Assembly (NCBI GenBank): GCA_964556545.1
Contig: CAZKWE010000029.1
Span: 1 to 64,000, forward strand
Reading direction: 5' to 3'
DNA from: JALSKU01 sp964556545
GTDB taxonomy: Bacteria > Campylobacterota > Campylobacteria > Campylobacterales > JALSKU01
Length of the DNA stretch: 64,000 nucleotides
The notes under the pieces were generated by a model. That model was not told the DNA's origin. It worked only from the letters and a program-made list of their open reading frames with translations, and did no database searches. How positions within the stretch are numbered: the first letter of the stretch is position 1; the number at the start of each line of letters is the position of its first letter. The position numbers and the translations under genes were made by a program. Of this stretch, positions 50,487-59,194 are shown piece by piece.

Positions 50487-51416
50487 ATGAGAGGATATAA
50501 AGTCTTTTCGGGTACTGCCAATGAAGAGTTTGCAAAAAAAGTTGCTAAACATTTAACTTTGCCTTTAAGTGATGCAACCATAAGAAGATTTAGTGATGGG
50601 GAGATAGGAGTTCAAATAAGTGAAAGCGTAAGAGGAAAAGATGTTTTTATAGTTCAACCTACATGTGCACCGGCAAACGATACACTTATGGAAATACTTA
50701 TAATGACTGATGCCTTAAGAAGAAGTTCTGCTAACTCCATTACCGCAATAATGCCTTATTTCGGATATGCAAGACAGGATAGAAAAGCAGCTCCGAGAGT
50801 TCCCATAACTGCAAAACTTGTTGCCAATCTTTTGCAGACTGCAGGTATTGATAGAGTAGTTACCATAGACTTGCATGCCGGACAAATTCAAGGATTTTTC
50901 GATATCCCCGTAGATAACCTGTATGGAAATATTATATTTTTAGACTATGTAAAAAGAAAAAATCTTAAAAATCCTGTTATTGCAAGTCCCGATATAGGTG
51001 GGGTTGCCAGAGCCAGGGCATTTGCCAAAAAACTTAATGTTGATATGGTTATTGTTGATAAAAGAAGAGAGAAGGCAAATGAATGCGAAATAATGAATAT
51101 CATAGGTGATGTAACGGGAAAAGATGTTATACTTGTTGATGATATGATTGATACTGCAGGAACTATAACAAAAGCGGCTTCAGTTCTAAAAGACAAAGGT
51201 GCTACAAGTGTTATGGCATGCTGTACACATGCGGTTTTAAGCGGACCTGCCTATGAAAGACTCAACTTAAGCGACTTGGATGAACTTATAGTTTCAGATA
51301 CTATTCCTCTTAGTGCCGAGAATGATAAAATAACGGTCCTAAGTGTAGCTCCTCTTTTTGCGGAAGTTATAAGAAGAGTATATCACAATGAAAGTGTAAA
51401 CGGACTTTTTGTTTAA
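50487..51416 (+). CDS. prs: Ribose-phosphate pyrophosphokinase
   Basis: Prs makes PRPP from ribose 5-phosphate and ATP for nucleotide, histidine and tryptophan synthesis. The 309 residues contain MPYFGYARQDRKA, VVTIDLHAGQIQGFF, DIGGVARARAFAKKL and the PRPP-binding loop ILVDDMIDTAGTITKA. Residues of the allosteric class I enzymes are visible. The gene is followed by lepA eight bases on. Confidence 0.97.
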   Translation: MRGYKVFSGTANEEFAKKVAKHLTLPLSDATIRRFSDGEIGVQISESVRGKDVFIVQPTCAPANDTLMEILIMTDALRRSSANSITAIMPYFGYARQDRKAAPRVPITAKLVANLLQTAGIDRVVTIDLHAGQIQGFFDIPVDNLYGNIIFLDYVKRKNLKNPVIASPDIGGVARARAFAKKLNVDMVIVDKRREKANECEIMNIIGDVTGKDVILVDDMIDTAGTITKAASVLKDKGATSVMACCTHAVLSGPAYERLNLSDLDELIVSDTIPLSAENDKITVLSVAPLFAEVIRRVYHNESVNGLFV

Positions 51417-51424
51417 GGTAATAA

Positions 51425-53218
51425 ATGCAAAAAAATATTAGAAACTTTTCTATAATTGCCCATATAGATCATGGGAAAAGTACACTTGCCGACAGACTCA
51501 TAAGTGAATGCGGAGCCATCAGCGACAGAGAAATGAGTTCTCAGGTTATGGACACAATGGATATTGAAAAAGAAAGAGGTATAACCATCAAGGCCCAATC
51601 TGTCAGACTGAACTATGAGGAAAACGGACAACACTATATTTTAAATCTCATAGATACACCGGGGCATGTTGACTTCTCTTATGAAGTCAGTAGATCTTTA
51701 GGCTCTTGCGAAGGAGCTTTGCTTGTTGTGGATGCAAGTCAGGGAGTAGAAGCTCAAACAATAGCAAATGTATATGTTGCACTTGAACATGACCTTGAAA
51801 TTATACCTGTTATCAACAAAATAGATTTACCGGCTGCCGATCCTCACAAAGTAAAAGAGGAGATTGAACATACAATAGGTCTTGACTGTTCTGAAGCTTT
51901 GGAAGTTAGTGCAAAAAGCGGTATAGGTATAAAAGAACTGCTCCATAATATTGTCACAAAAATTCCTCCTCCCGAAGGTGATGAAAAAGCTCCGTTAAAG
52001 GCTTTAATATATGACAGTTGGTTTGATAACTACCTTGGGGCATTGGCACTCATTAGAGTATTTGACGGGAAAATTACAAAAGGTGAAGAAGTTCTTGTAA
52101 TGAGTACCGGGAAAAAACATGAAGTTTTAGGTTTAAAATATCCTCACCCAATAAAGCAAATAGATACAAAATCTATAAAAACAGGTGAAATAGGCATTGT
52201 AATATTGGGTCTTAAAAATGTAGGAGATGTCAAGGTAGGCGATACCATAACAGATGCTAAAAAACCAACAGATAGCTCTATACAAGGTTTTCAAGAAGCC
52301 AAGGCTTTTGTATTTGCGGGGATTTACCCTATAGAAACTGATAAATTTGAAGATTTAAGAGATGCACTTGATAAATTAAAATTAAATGATGCCAGTATAT
52401 CCTATGAACCTGAAACTTCGGCGGCTCTTGGTTTTGGTTTTAGAGTTGGATTTTTGGGGCTTTTACACATGGAGGTTGTAAAAGAGAGATTGGAAAGAGA
52501 ATTCGGGATAGATCTTATAGCTACTGCTCCGACTGTTATATACAAGATTTTAAAAACTGACGGTACAACCATAGAGATACAAAATCCAAGCCAATTACCT
52601 CCGGTAAATGAGATAGAAAAGATATACGAACCGTATGTAAAAGCAACAGTAGTTACACCAAATGAATTTTTAGGAAATGTTATAACTCTTTTAAATAACA
52701 AAAGAGGCTTACAGGAAAAAATGGATTATATAACAACTGACAGAGTTTTATTGGAATATCTGCTACCTATGAATGAAATTGTAATGGATTTTTACGACAA
52801 ACTAAAATCAAGTACAAAAGGATATGCGAGTTTCGACTATGAACCTGTCGGATACAAAGAAGGGGATTTGGTCAAGCTTGATGTCAGGGTAGCCGGAGAA
52901 ATAGTAGATGCACTCTCTATCATAGTTCCGAAAAACAAAGCTGTAACAAAAGGACGAGAACTTGTAAAAACAATGAAAGAACTTGTACCCAGACAACTTT
53001 TTGAAGTTGCCATACAAGCAAGTATCGGCAATAAAATTATAGCAAGAGAAACAGTTAAGTCCATGGGTAAGAATGTAACTGCCAAATGTTACGGGGGCGA
53101 TATAACAAGAAAAAGAAAACTGCTTGAAAAACAAAAAGCGGGAAAAAAACGAATGAAAGCCATAGGTAAAGTACAACTTCCGCAGGAAGCTTTTTTAAGT
53201 GTTTTAAAGATTGACTGA
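51425..53218 (+). CDS. lepA: Elongation factor 4
   Basis: LepA (EF4) is a ribosome-bound GTPase that acts in initiation or back-translocation. The 597 residues begin NIRNFSIIAHIDHGKSTLADRL (G1), then DTPGHVDFSYEVSRSL, NKIDLPAADP, the C-terminal domain unique to LepA with KLKSSTKGYASFDYEP, and CYGGDITRKRKLLEKQKAGKKRMK. The start follows GGTAAT after prs. A copy of the dispersed repeat follows the stop codon directly. Confidence 0.98.
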   Translation: MQKNIRNFSIIAHIDHGKSTLADRLISECGAISDREMSSQVMDTMDIEKERGITIKAQSVRLNYEENGQHYILNLIDTPGHVDFSYEVSRSLGSCEGALLVVDASQGVEAQTIANVYVALEHDLEIIPVINKIDLPAADPHKVKEEIEHTIGLDCSEALEVSAKSGIGIKELLHNIVTKIPPPEGDEKAPLKALIYDSWFDNYLGALALIRVFDGKITKGEEVLVMSTGKKHEVLGLKYPHPIKQIDTKSIKTGEIGIVILGLKNVGDVKVGDTITDAKKPTDSSIQGFQEAKAFVFAGIYPIETDKFEDLRDALDKLKLNDASISYEPETSAALGFGFRVGFLGLLHMEVVKERLEREFGIDLIATAPTVIYKILKTDGTTIEIQNPSQLPPVNEIEKIYEPYVKATVVTPNEFLGNVITLLNNKRGLQEKMDYITTDRVLLEYLLPMNEIVMDFYDKLKSSTKGYASFDYEPVGYKEGDLVKLDVRVAGEIVDALSIIVPKNKAVTKGRELVKTMKELVPRQLFEVAIQASIGNKIIARETVKSMGKNVTAKCYGGDITRKRKLLEKQKAGKKRMKAIGKVQLPQEAFLSVLKID

Positions 53219-53258
53219 TTTAAGGACATCTCTAAAAATATATACAGTCCATATAAAA
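53218..53258 (-). repeat. Dispersed intergenic repeat, copy 2 (inverted)
   Basis: Read on the minus strand this holds TTTTATATGGACTGTATAT and TTTAGAGATGTCCTTAAAT, matching copy 1 and copy 3. It abuts the lepA stop codon and precedes the lipoprotein gene. Its other strand carries CATCTCTAAA and ACAGTCCATAT. Confidence 0.5.
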
Positions 53259-53303
53259 TGGTGCCTCTAACAAGTTTTTAAGATACCCTTAAAGGAGTCT
53301 GAA

Positions 53304-53885
53304 ATGAAAAAATTGGGTATATTGATAATTACACTTGGAGTTCTGTTTTTAAGCGGATGCTCCTACAAAAACAGTACCGTTGCCATAGCCCCATACAAGG
53401 TTAATTTTTTAAGTTTTTCAAATAAACACAAAAGAGTCTATATAAATTCCATCAAAGACGATAGAACAAATAAACATATAGTTGCCGTCATTACAAACAG
53501 CAAAGGTGATAATTTAGGATATATCACAACCACACAAAATTTTATCAAATGGTATAAAAATGCTCTTCAAAAAGCACTAATGGCCAATGGTTTTTTTATA
53601 GCAAACAATAAAAAACAAAGTGATATGAGCATGGATTTGATACTTAAAGAACTCTTAGTATCATTTAACAAAAATGAGTTTATAAAAGAAAATTTGACAG
53701 GCAGAATATCATTAAAACTTATCTTACATACAAAAAAAGAAACTATTACCAAAAATATATCCGAAAATACAAGCAAATACAATGGTTTGACAATTAGCAA
53801 AGAGGGTTTTAAAGAACAACTTCAAACACTTTTAAATGACAGTATAAAACTTATAGTGGAAAATTTAAAACAAACACAATATTAA
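53304..53885 (+). CDS. YajG-like lipoprotein
   Basis: The 193 residues begin with a lipoprotein signal (MKKLGILIITLGVLFLSGCS), with the lipidated Cys at 19 after the lipobox LSGC. The rest has mixed strands and helices, with DDRTNKHIVAVI reminiscent of YajG-type lipoproteins (DUF4810/YajG family). Position +2 Ser favours sorting to the outer membrane. The gene is followed directly by comF, with a one-base overlap at A of TAATG. It is conserved as a lipoprotein of unknown role. Confidence 0.7.
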   Translation: MKKLGILIITLGVLFLSGCSYKNSTVAIAPYKVNFLSFSNKHKRVYINSIKDDRTNKHIVAVITNSKGDNLGYITTTQNFIKWYKNALQKALMANGFFIANNKKQSDMSMDLILKELLVSFNKNEFIKENLTGRISLKLILHTKKETITKNISENTSKYNGLTISKEGFKEQLQTLLNDSIKLIVENLKQTQY

Positions 53886-54457
53886 TGTACTGTTTAATTT
53901 GCGGAAAATTATCTTTTTCACATATTTGCACAAAGTGTAAAAAAGATTTTTTATCTCCAAAAATTACAAAAAGAGTGCTTGAAGACAATTTTGAAGTTTT
54001 TAGCTTTTTTAAATATACGGATATTAAAGACTTAATTCATACAAAACATAAATTTATAGGATATTTTATCTATAATATTTTAGCAAAAGAGAGTTTTTTA
54101 AAATTTGCCAAATATTTTCAAATCAACAATAAAATATTTTCATTTTCCTGTGATGATACCGTACAAAACGGATATTCTCATAATGCCATACTTAATAAAT
54201 ATTTAAAATCAAACAATATAACACCTGTTCATTCGGTTTTAAGAGCCACAAGCAATATAAAATACTCTGGCAAATCCCTGCAATTCAGACAAAATAATCC
54301 CAGAAATTTTACCTATCATTATAAATCCGATATCGATGCTATACTTGTTGATGATATCATTACAACAGGAACAACCATCAATGAAGCAAAAACAGTTTTA
54401 CAAAAACAAAATATTAATGTTCTTTTTGCTTTAACCCTTGCAGATGCAAGAGATTAG
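53885..54457 (+). CDS. ComF family phosphoribosyltransferase
   Basis: The 190 residues begin with a zinc-binding region (CLICGKLSFSHICTKCKKD, cysteines at 3, 6, 14 and 17) and end in a type I phosphoribosyltransferase domain with AILVDDIITTGTTINEA. This is the ComF/GntX pattern, shorter than B. subtilis ComF but normal for epsilon species. ComF is needed for DNA uptake in naturally competent bacteria. In this family the PRPP-binding residues are conserved but the reaction is not settled. It overlaps the lipoprotein gene by one base. Confidence 0.82.
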   Translation: MYCLICGKLSFSHICTKCKKDFLSPKITKRVLEDNFEVFSFFKYTDIKDLIHTKHKFIGYFIYNILAKESFLKFAKYFQINNKIFSFSCDDTVQNGYSHNAILNKYLKSNNITPVHSVLRATSNIKYSGKSLQFRQNNPRNFTYHYKSDIDAILVDDIITTGTTINEAKTVLQKQNINVLFALTLADARD

Positions 54458-54484
54458 AGTATATATGGACATACCAAGTCTATA

Positions 54485-54530
54485 AAACTTAAGCATAGGT
54501 TATGCAAGTTTTAGATAAAATAAATATAAT
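54485..54530 (+). promoter_or_regulatory. comF terminator and gyrA promoter region
   Basis: AAACTTAAGCATAGG followed by TTATGCAAGTTT folds into an interrupted stem-loop with a short TTTTAG tail. TATAAT at 54525-54530 follows as the gyrA -10. The RBS AAAGG is at 54556-54560. Confidence 0.5.
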
Positions 54531-54566
54531 ATCCTAAAATCTCAAAAGATACTATAAAGGTTGGCA

Positions 54567-57074
54567 ATGAGTAATATTTTTGAACAAAATCAAGATATTC
54601 AAGATATAAATATAGAAGACTCTATAAAAACAAGCTATTTGGACTACTCTATGAGTGTTATCATAGGAAGAGCTTTACCTGATGCCAGAGATGGCCTTAA
54701 GCCCGTACACAGAAGAATACTCTATGCAATGAGTGAATTAAACTTGAGTTCGCGTGCAGCTTATAAAAAATCAGCGAGAATTGTCGGTGATGTTATTGGT
54801 AAATATCACCCCCATGGAGATAATGCCGTATATGATGCCTTGGTTAGAATGGCTCAACCTTTTTCTATGAGACTTCCTCTTATAGACGGACAAGGAAACT
54901 TTGGCTCCATAGATGGCGATAATGCGGCCGCAATGAGATATACCGAAGCAAGAATGACTGCACTTAGCGAAGAGCTTTTAAAAGATATAGACAAAGAAAC
55001 AGTTGATTTTATACCAAACTATGATGACAGTATGAGCGAGCCTGATGTACTTCCAAGCAGGATACCAAATCTTTTGATAAACGGCTCAAGCGGAATTGCA
55101 GTAGGTATGGCTACAAATATACCTCCTCACAATCTCGGAGAAACCATTGATGCACTTTTATACCTGATAGACAATCCTAAATGTGAAATATCGGACTTGA
55201 CTAATTTTATAAAAGCTCCTGATTTTCCAACAGGCGGTGTAATATTTGGCAAAAGAGGCATCATTGATGCTTACAATACCGGAAGAGGCCGCATTAAGAT
55301 AAGAGCCAAAACACATATAGAAAAAAACGGCCATAAAGATATAATAGTCATAGATGAATTTCCTTACCAGGTAAACAAATCCAAATTTATAGAACAGGTA
55401 GCTTCACTTGTAAAAGAAAAGCAGATAGAAGGAATTTCTGAAATAAGAGATGAAAGTGACAGAGACGGTATAAGAGTGGTTATCGAACTCAAAAAAGATG
55501 CTATGAATGAAATTATATTGAATAATTTATACAAATCATCTAACCTTGAAGTAACTTTCGGGGTTATACTTTTAGCAATTGAAAATAAAGAACCAAAAGT
55601 CTTTAATCTTTTAGAATTATTGGATCTATTTTTAAAACATAGAAAAACCGTACTTATAAGAAGAACTATCTACGAGCTTGAAAAAGCCAAAGCAAGAGCT
55701 CACATACTTGAAGGTTTAAAAATAGCACTTGACAACATAGATGACATTATAGCTACTATCAAAAAAAGTGAAGATACAAAAACTGCAAAAACAGCTTTGA
55801 TGGAAAATTTTGCTCTAAGTGAAATTCAAGCAGGTGCAATACTTGATATGAAGCTTAACAGACTTACAGGACTTGAAAGAGAAAAGATAGAAAATGAGTT
55901 AAAAGAGCTTTTAAAAGAGATAGAAAGACTCAGTGCAATCTTAAAAAGTGAAGAACTTTTAAATAAACTTATAAAAGACGAGCTCCTAGAAGTAAAAGAA
56001 AAGTTCAGTTCGCCGAGACTTACTGAAATTGCTGATGATTATGGAGAGATAGATATAGAAGATTTAATACCGAATGAACCTATGGTTGTTACCATTACCC
56101 ACAGAGGTTACATAAAAAGAGTACCTCTTAAACTATACGAAAAACAAAAAAGGGGCGGAAAGGGAAAAACTGCTTTGACGACCTATGATGATGATTTTAT
56201 TGAAAGTTTCTTTGTGTCAAATACTCACGATACGCTTATGTTTGTAACCGACAGAGGACAACTGTACTGGTTAAAAGTTTACAGAATTCCGGAAGGAAGC
56301 AGAGCGGCAAAAGGAAAAGCTGTAGTAAATCTTCTTAATTTGCAACCGGATGAGAAAATTATGGAAATTATACCTACTACCGATTTTGATAAAAATAAAT
56401 CTTTGGCATTTTTTACAAAAAAAGGTCTTGTTAAAAAAACAAATTTAAGTGAATTTAGCAATATAAGAAGTGTAGGAGTAAGAGCCATCACACTAAACGA
56501 AGATGATTCTTTGGTAACTGCTAAAATAGTTATGCCTGAAGCCAAATATTTATTTATAATCACCAGAAAAGGAATGTGTATAAAATTTAATGTAAATGAT
56601 GTACGGGAGATGGGTAGAATTGCCAAAGGAGTTACCGGTATAAGATTTAAAGAAACAAATGACTTTGTAACAGGAGCTACTATAATCTATGAAGAAGACG
56701 AAGAACTTCTTAGTGTCAGCCAAAAAGGTGTGGGCAAAAGAACAACTGCAAGTGAATACAGACTGCAAAAAAGGGGTGGAAAAGGCGTAATTGCCATGAA
56801 GCTTACACCAAAAACAAAAGATTTGGTAGGTATTGTAATAGTCGATGAAACAAAAGATTTGATGGTATTGACTTCCAAAGGAAAAATGATAAGAGTGGAT
56901 ATGAAAAGTATACGAAAAGCCGGGAGAAACACAAGTGGTGTGAAAATAGTAAATGTTGAAGGAGATGATACTGTCATAAGTATTGCAAGATGTCCAAAAG
57001 AAGAAAGTGAAATTGAATCTGTCGAGATATCTGAAAACGGTGAAATGGATATTCTAAAGCAGAAAGAGGAATAG
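54567..57074 (+). CDS. gyrA: DNA gyrase subunit A
   Basis: I take ATG 54567: AAAGG at 54556-54560 is six bases upstream, whereas the in-frame TTG at 54561 immediately follows it. The 835 residues have the catalytic Tyr125 in AAMRYTEARM, the winged-helix region GDVIGKYHPHGDNAV, the GyrA box QKRGGKGK and a C-terminal six-bladed pinwheel (repeats RGGKG and TRKGM). At the quinolone-contact position, Thr86 in C. jejuni and Ser83 in E. coli, the residue is Asn86. Asp90 is present. The following genes are in the C. jejuni order. Confidence 0.98.
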   Translation: MSNIFEQNQDIQDINIEDSIKTSYLDYSMSVIIGRALPDARDGLKPVHRRILYAMSELNLSSRAAYKKSARIVGDVIGKYHPHGDNAVYDALVRMAQPFSMRLPLIDGQGNFGSIDGDNAAAMRYTEARMTALSEELLKDIDKETVDFIPNYDDSMSEPDVLPSRIPNLLINGSSGIAVGMATNIPPHNLGETIDALLYLIDNPKCEISDLTNFIKAPDFPTGGVIFGKRGIIDAYNTGRGRIKIRAKTHIEKNGHKDIIVIDEFPYQVNKSKFIEQVASLVKEKQIEGISEIRDESDRDGIRVVIELKKDAMNEIILNNLYKSSNLEVTFGVILLAIENKEPKVFNLLELLDLFLKHRKTVLIRRTIYELEKAKARAHILEGLKIALDNIDDIIATIKKSEDTKTAKTALMENFALSEIQAGAILDMKLNRLTGLEREKIENELKELLKEIERLSAILKSEELLNKLIKDELLEVKEKFSSPRLTEIADDYGEIDIEDLIPNEPMVVTITHRGYIKRVPLKLYEKQKRGGKGKTALTTYDDDFIESFFVSNTHDTLMFVTDRGQLYWLKVYRIPEGSRAAKGKAVVNLLNLQPDEKIMEIIPTTDFDKNKSLAFFTKKGLVKKTNLSEFSNIRSVGVRAITLNEDDSLVTAKIVMPEAKYLFIITRKGMCIKFNVNDVREMGRIAKGVTGIRFKETNDFVTGATIIYEEDEELLSVSQKGVGKRTTASEYRLQKRGGKGVIAMKLTPKTKDLVGIVIVDETKDLMVLTSKGKMIRVDMKSIRKAGRNTSGVKIVNVEGDDTVISIARCPKEESEIESVEISENGEMDILKQKEE

Positions 57075-57117
57075 TATTTGCTTTGTAATAAAAAAATTAA
57101 TTCATAAAGGTGAAAAT

Positions 57118-57639
57118 ATGAAAATTAAAGGTATTTTGATTGCAAGTATGGTTTTACTGGGCATATTTTTTGCAGGATGCACAATTTCCACTAATTCTCC
57201 GACTCCAAAAAAGAAGCCTGTTGTAAATAAACAAAAGGTAATGCAGACAAAACAAGTTGATCCGGTTGATAGAAATATAGAAGTAAAGAAAAAAGAGTTA
57301 TCTTTTTTAAGATCCACTCCTATAAAAGAGTTTGCAGTAGTAGGAGAAGGCATAGCTCCTCAAAACACTATCTCTCCGGCTCAGGCATTGGCTTTGGCAA
57401 AAAGAGCGGCTGTTGCTGATGCATACAGACAATTAGGAGAAAAACTTTACGGGGTTAAAGTTAATGCCAAAGAAACCATAAAAGATGCGGCTCTTAAAAA
57501 TTCAAAAATTATAACTCAAGTTGATGGTCTTATAAAAGATGCTTATATTACAGAAAGTTCATACAAAGATGGTCTTTACAGAATAAAAATGGAACTTAAA
57601 ATAGATAGTAAAACTTGGAAAAGAATCTTTTCTTACTAA
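57118..57639 (+). CDS. flgP: Outer-membrane lipoprotein FlgP (LPP20 family)
   Basis: The 173 residues have a lipoprotein signal (MKIKGILIASMVLLGIFFAGC, lipidated Cys21) and an LPP20-type domain with PAQALALAKRAAVADAYRQLGE (about 90-111). In C. jejuni the equivalent gene, between gyrA and flgQ-flgR, encodes FlgP, an outer-membrane lipoprotein that builds the basal disk of the flagellar motor and is needed for motility. Gene order, length (about 170) and domain match. Here it is 43 bases after gyrA. I infer the motor role from synteny and family. Confidence 0.82.
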   Translation: MKIKGILIASMVLLGIFFAGCTISTNSPTPKKKPVVNKQKVMQTKQVDPVDRNIEVKKKELSFLRSTPIKEFAVVGEGIAPQNTISPAQALALAKRAAVADAYRQLGEKLYGVKVNAKETIKDAALKNSKIITQVDGLIKDAYITESSYKDGLYRIKMELKIDSKTWKRIFSY

Positions 57640-58004
57640 TATTTTTAGTAATTACGGCAAATGCTGAAACGGAGTTTATATTATCGTATAAACTCCGTAC
57701 ACAAAATTCGTATGTCACAAACGAGCAGATATTTATTTCCAAAGCAATGCTTTTATCAAACAAATCTACCAAAACGATATGTATTCTTCCAAAAAAAACC
57801 AATAAAAATATAACACCCGTAAAATATCTCCAAAAGCACAAATACAAACTTCTTGAATGTTTTAAGCAAAAAAATATCCATATCAACTCAAACTCTCTTA
57901 ATGAATTGAATCATTCATACTCTCAAATATCCATTAAAACGGAACCTATAAGATTTACAGTTAAATTTAATAATGGTTTTGGTATTATAAGTACTTTTAA
58001 ATAA
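57615..58004 (+). CDS. flgQ: Putative flagellar accessory protein FlgQ
   Basis: The 129-residue product starts at a TTG inside the flgP 3' end (25-base overlap, another frame). A signal-like hydrophobic segment (residues 5-16) ends at ANA-ETE, so it is probably periplasmic. The rest is strand-rich with conserved positions TPVKYLQKH and RFTVKFNNG. In C. jejuni the small gene after flgP is flgQ, which is required for FlgP stability. Sequence similarity is weak by eye, so the name rests on position and size. Confidence 0.6.
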   Translation: MEKNLFLLIFLVITANAETEFILSYKLRTQNSYVTNEQIFISKAMLLSNKSTKTICILPKKTNKNITPVKYLQKHKYKLLECFKQKNIHINSNSLNELNHSYSQISIKTEPIRFTVKFNNGFGIISTFK

Positions 58005-58022
58005 TACTCAAAAGAGGCAAAA

Positions 58023-59171
58023 GTGAAGATAGCTGTTGTTGAAGATGATATAAATATGAGAAAATCACTTGAATTATCTTTGGAAGAGTATAGTGAATTT
58101 CAGATAATATCTTTTAAAAATGCAAAAGAGGCTCTTAAAAAAATAGATGACAGCTTTGAACTTATTGTAACGGACATCAATATGCCCGGAATTGACGGTA
58201 TAGAATTTATAAAAAGGCTAAAGGGTGATTACGAAGTAATAGTTATTACCGGAAATGCAACACTTAATCGCGCTATAGAAGCTTTGCGTCTTGGTGTAAA
58301 AGATTTTTTGACAAAACCGTTTGAAATAGATACTCTTGTAAAAGCGATAAAAAGAGGACAAAAAGCAAGAAAGCAGAAAAAAAAGATACAAAAAACTCTT
58401 TTTGAAAATGATAAAGATGCCATGTTTTTAGGAAAATCAAAGGAGTTGGAAAAATCACTTCATATCGCAAAAAAAGCCGCACTCAGTGATGCCAGTATAC
58501 TCCTGCTTGGAGAAAGCGGAGTTGGAAAAGAATTATTTGCAAAGTATATCCATCAAAATTCAAAAAGAGCAAAAATGCCTTTTATTGCTATAAATATGGC
58601 TGCAATTCCTGAAAATCTTCTTGAAAGTGAACTTTTCGGATATGAAAAAGGAGCTTTTACAGATGCAACAACTTCAAAAAAGGGTTTTTTTGAACTCTCA
58701 GATAAAGGTACTATATTTTTAGATGAGTTGGCTGAAATGCCCGTGTCACTACAACCTAAGATATTAAGAGTTTTGCAAGAAAAAGAATTAACAAGAGTTG
58801 GAGGTTCAAAAACCATAAAGATTGACATAAGAGTAATTTCTGCCACCAATGCCGATATAAAAACCAAGATAAAAGATAAAAGTTTCAGAGAAGATTTATA
58901 CTACAGACTAAATACCATACCTATACAAATTCCTCCTTTGCGCGAAAGAAAGGATGAAATTGCTCAAATAGCAAACAAAACATTAATAAATATTTGTCAT
59001 AAATACGGATTTAATGATAAAATAATAAGCAATGAAGCCATAGATGAACTTTTAAGATACAGATGGCCGGGAAATATCAGAGAACTAATATCGGTAATCG
59101 AAAGAGCTGCAATATTGAGCGAAAGTGATATTATAACAAAAGATGATCTTTTTTTAGAGAGTCGAAAATAA
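58023..59171 (+). CDS. flgR: Sigma-54-dependent response regulator FlgR
   Basis: The 382 residues hold a receiver domain with VTDINMPG (phospho-acceptor Asp51) and an AAA+ domain with GESGVGKELFAKYIHQNS (Walker A) and GTIFLDELAEM (Walker B). The sigma-54 contact loop is present as GAFTDA (210-215), where most family members have GAFTGA. The protein ends just after the C-terminal part of the AAA+ domain, RWPGNIREL and ILSESDIITKDD, and lacks the helix-turn-helix domain, as in Helicobacter FlgR (about 381 residues). FlgR activates sigma-54 flagellar genes under control of FlgS. The start is GTG after AAGAGG. asd follows by 23 bases. Confidence 0.88.
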   Translation: MKIAVVEDDINMRKSLELSLEEYSEFQIISFKNAKEALKKIDDSFELIVTDINMPGIDGIEFIKRLKGDYEVIVITGNATLNRAIEALRLGVKDFLTKPFEIDTLVKAIKRGQKARKQKKKIQKTLFENDKDAMFLGKSKELEKSLHIAKKAALSDASILLLGESGVGKELFAKYIHQNSKRAKMPFIAINMAAIPENLLESELFGYEKGAFTDATTSKKGFFELSDKGTIFLDELAEMPVSLQPKILRVLQEKELTRVGGSKTIKIDIRVISATNADIKTKIKDKSFREDLYYRLNTIPIQIPPLRERKDEIAQIANKTLINICHKYGFNDKIISNEAIDELLRYRWPGNIRELISVIERAAILSESDIITKDDLFLESRK

Positions 59172-59194
59172 AAACTAAATAACCAGGAGAAAAA

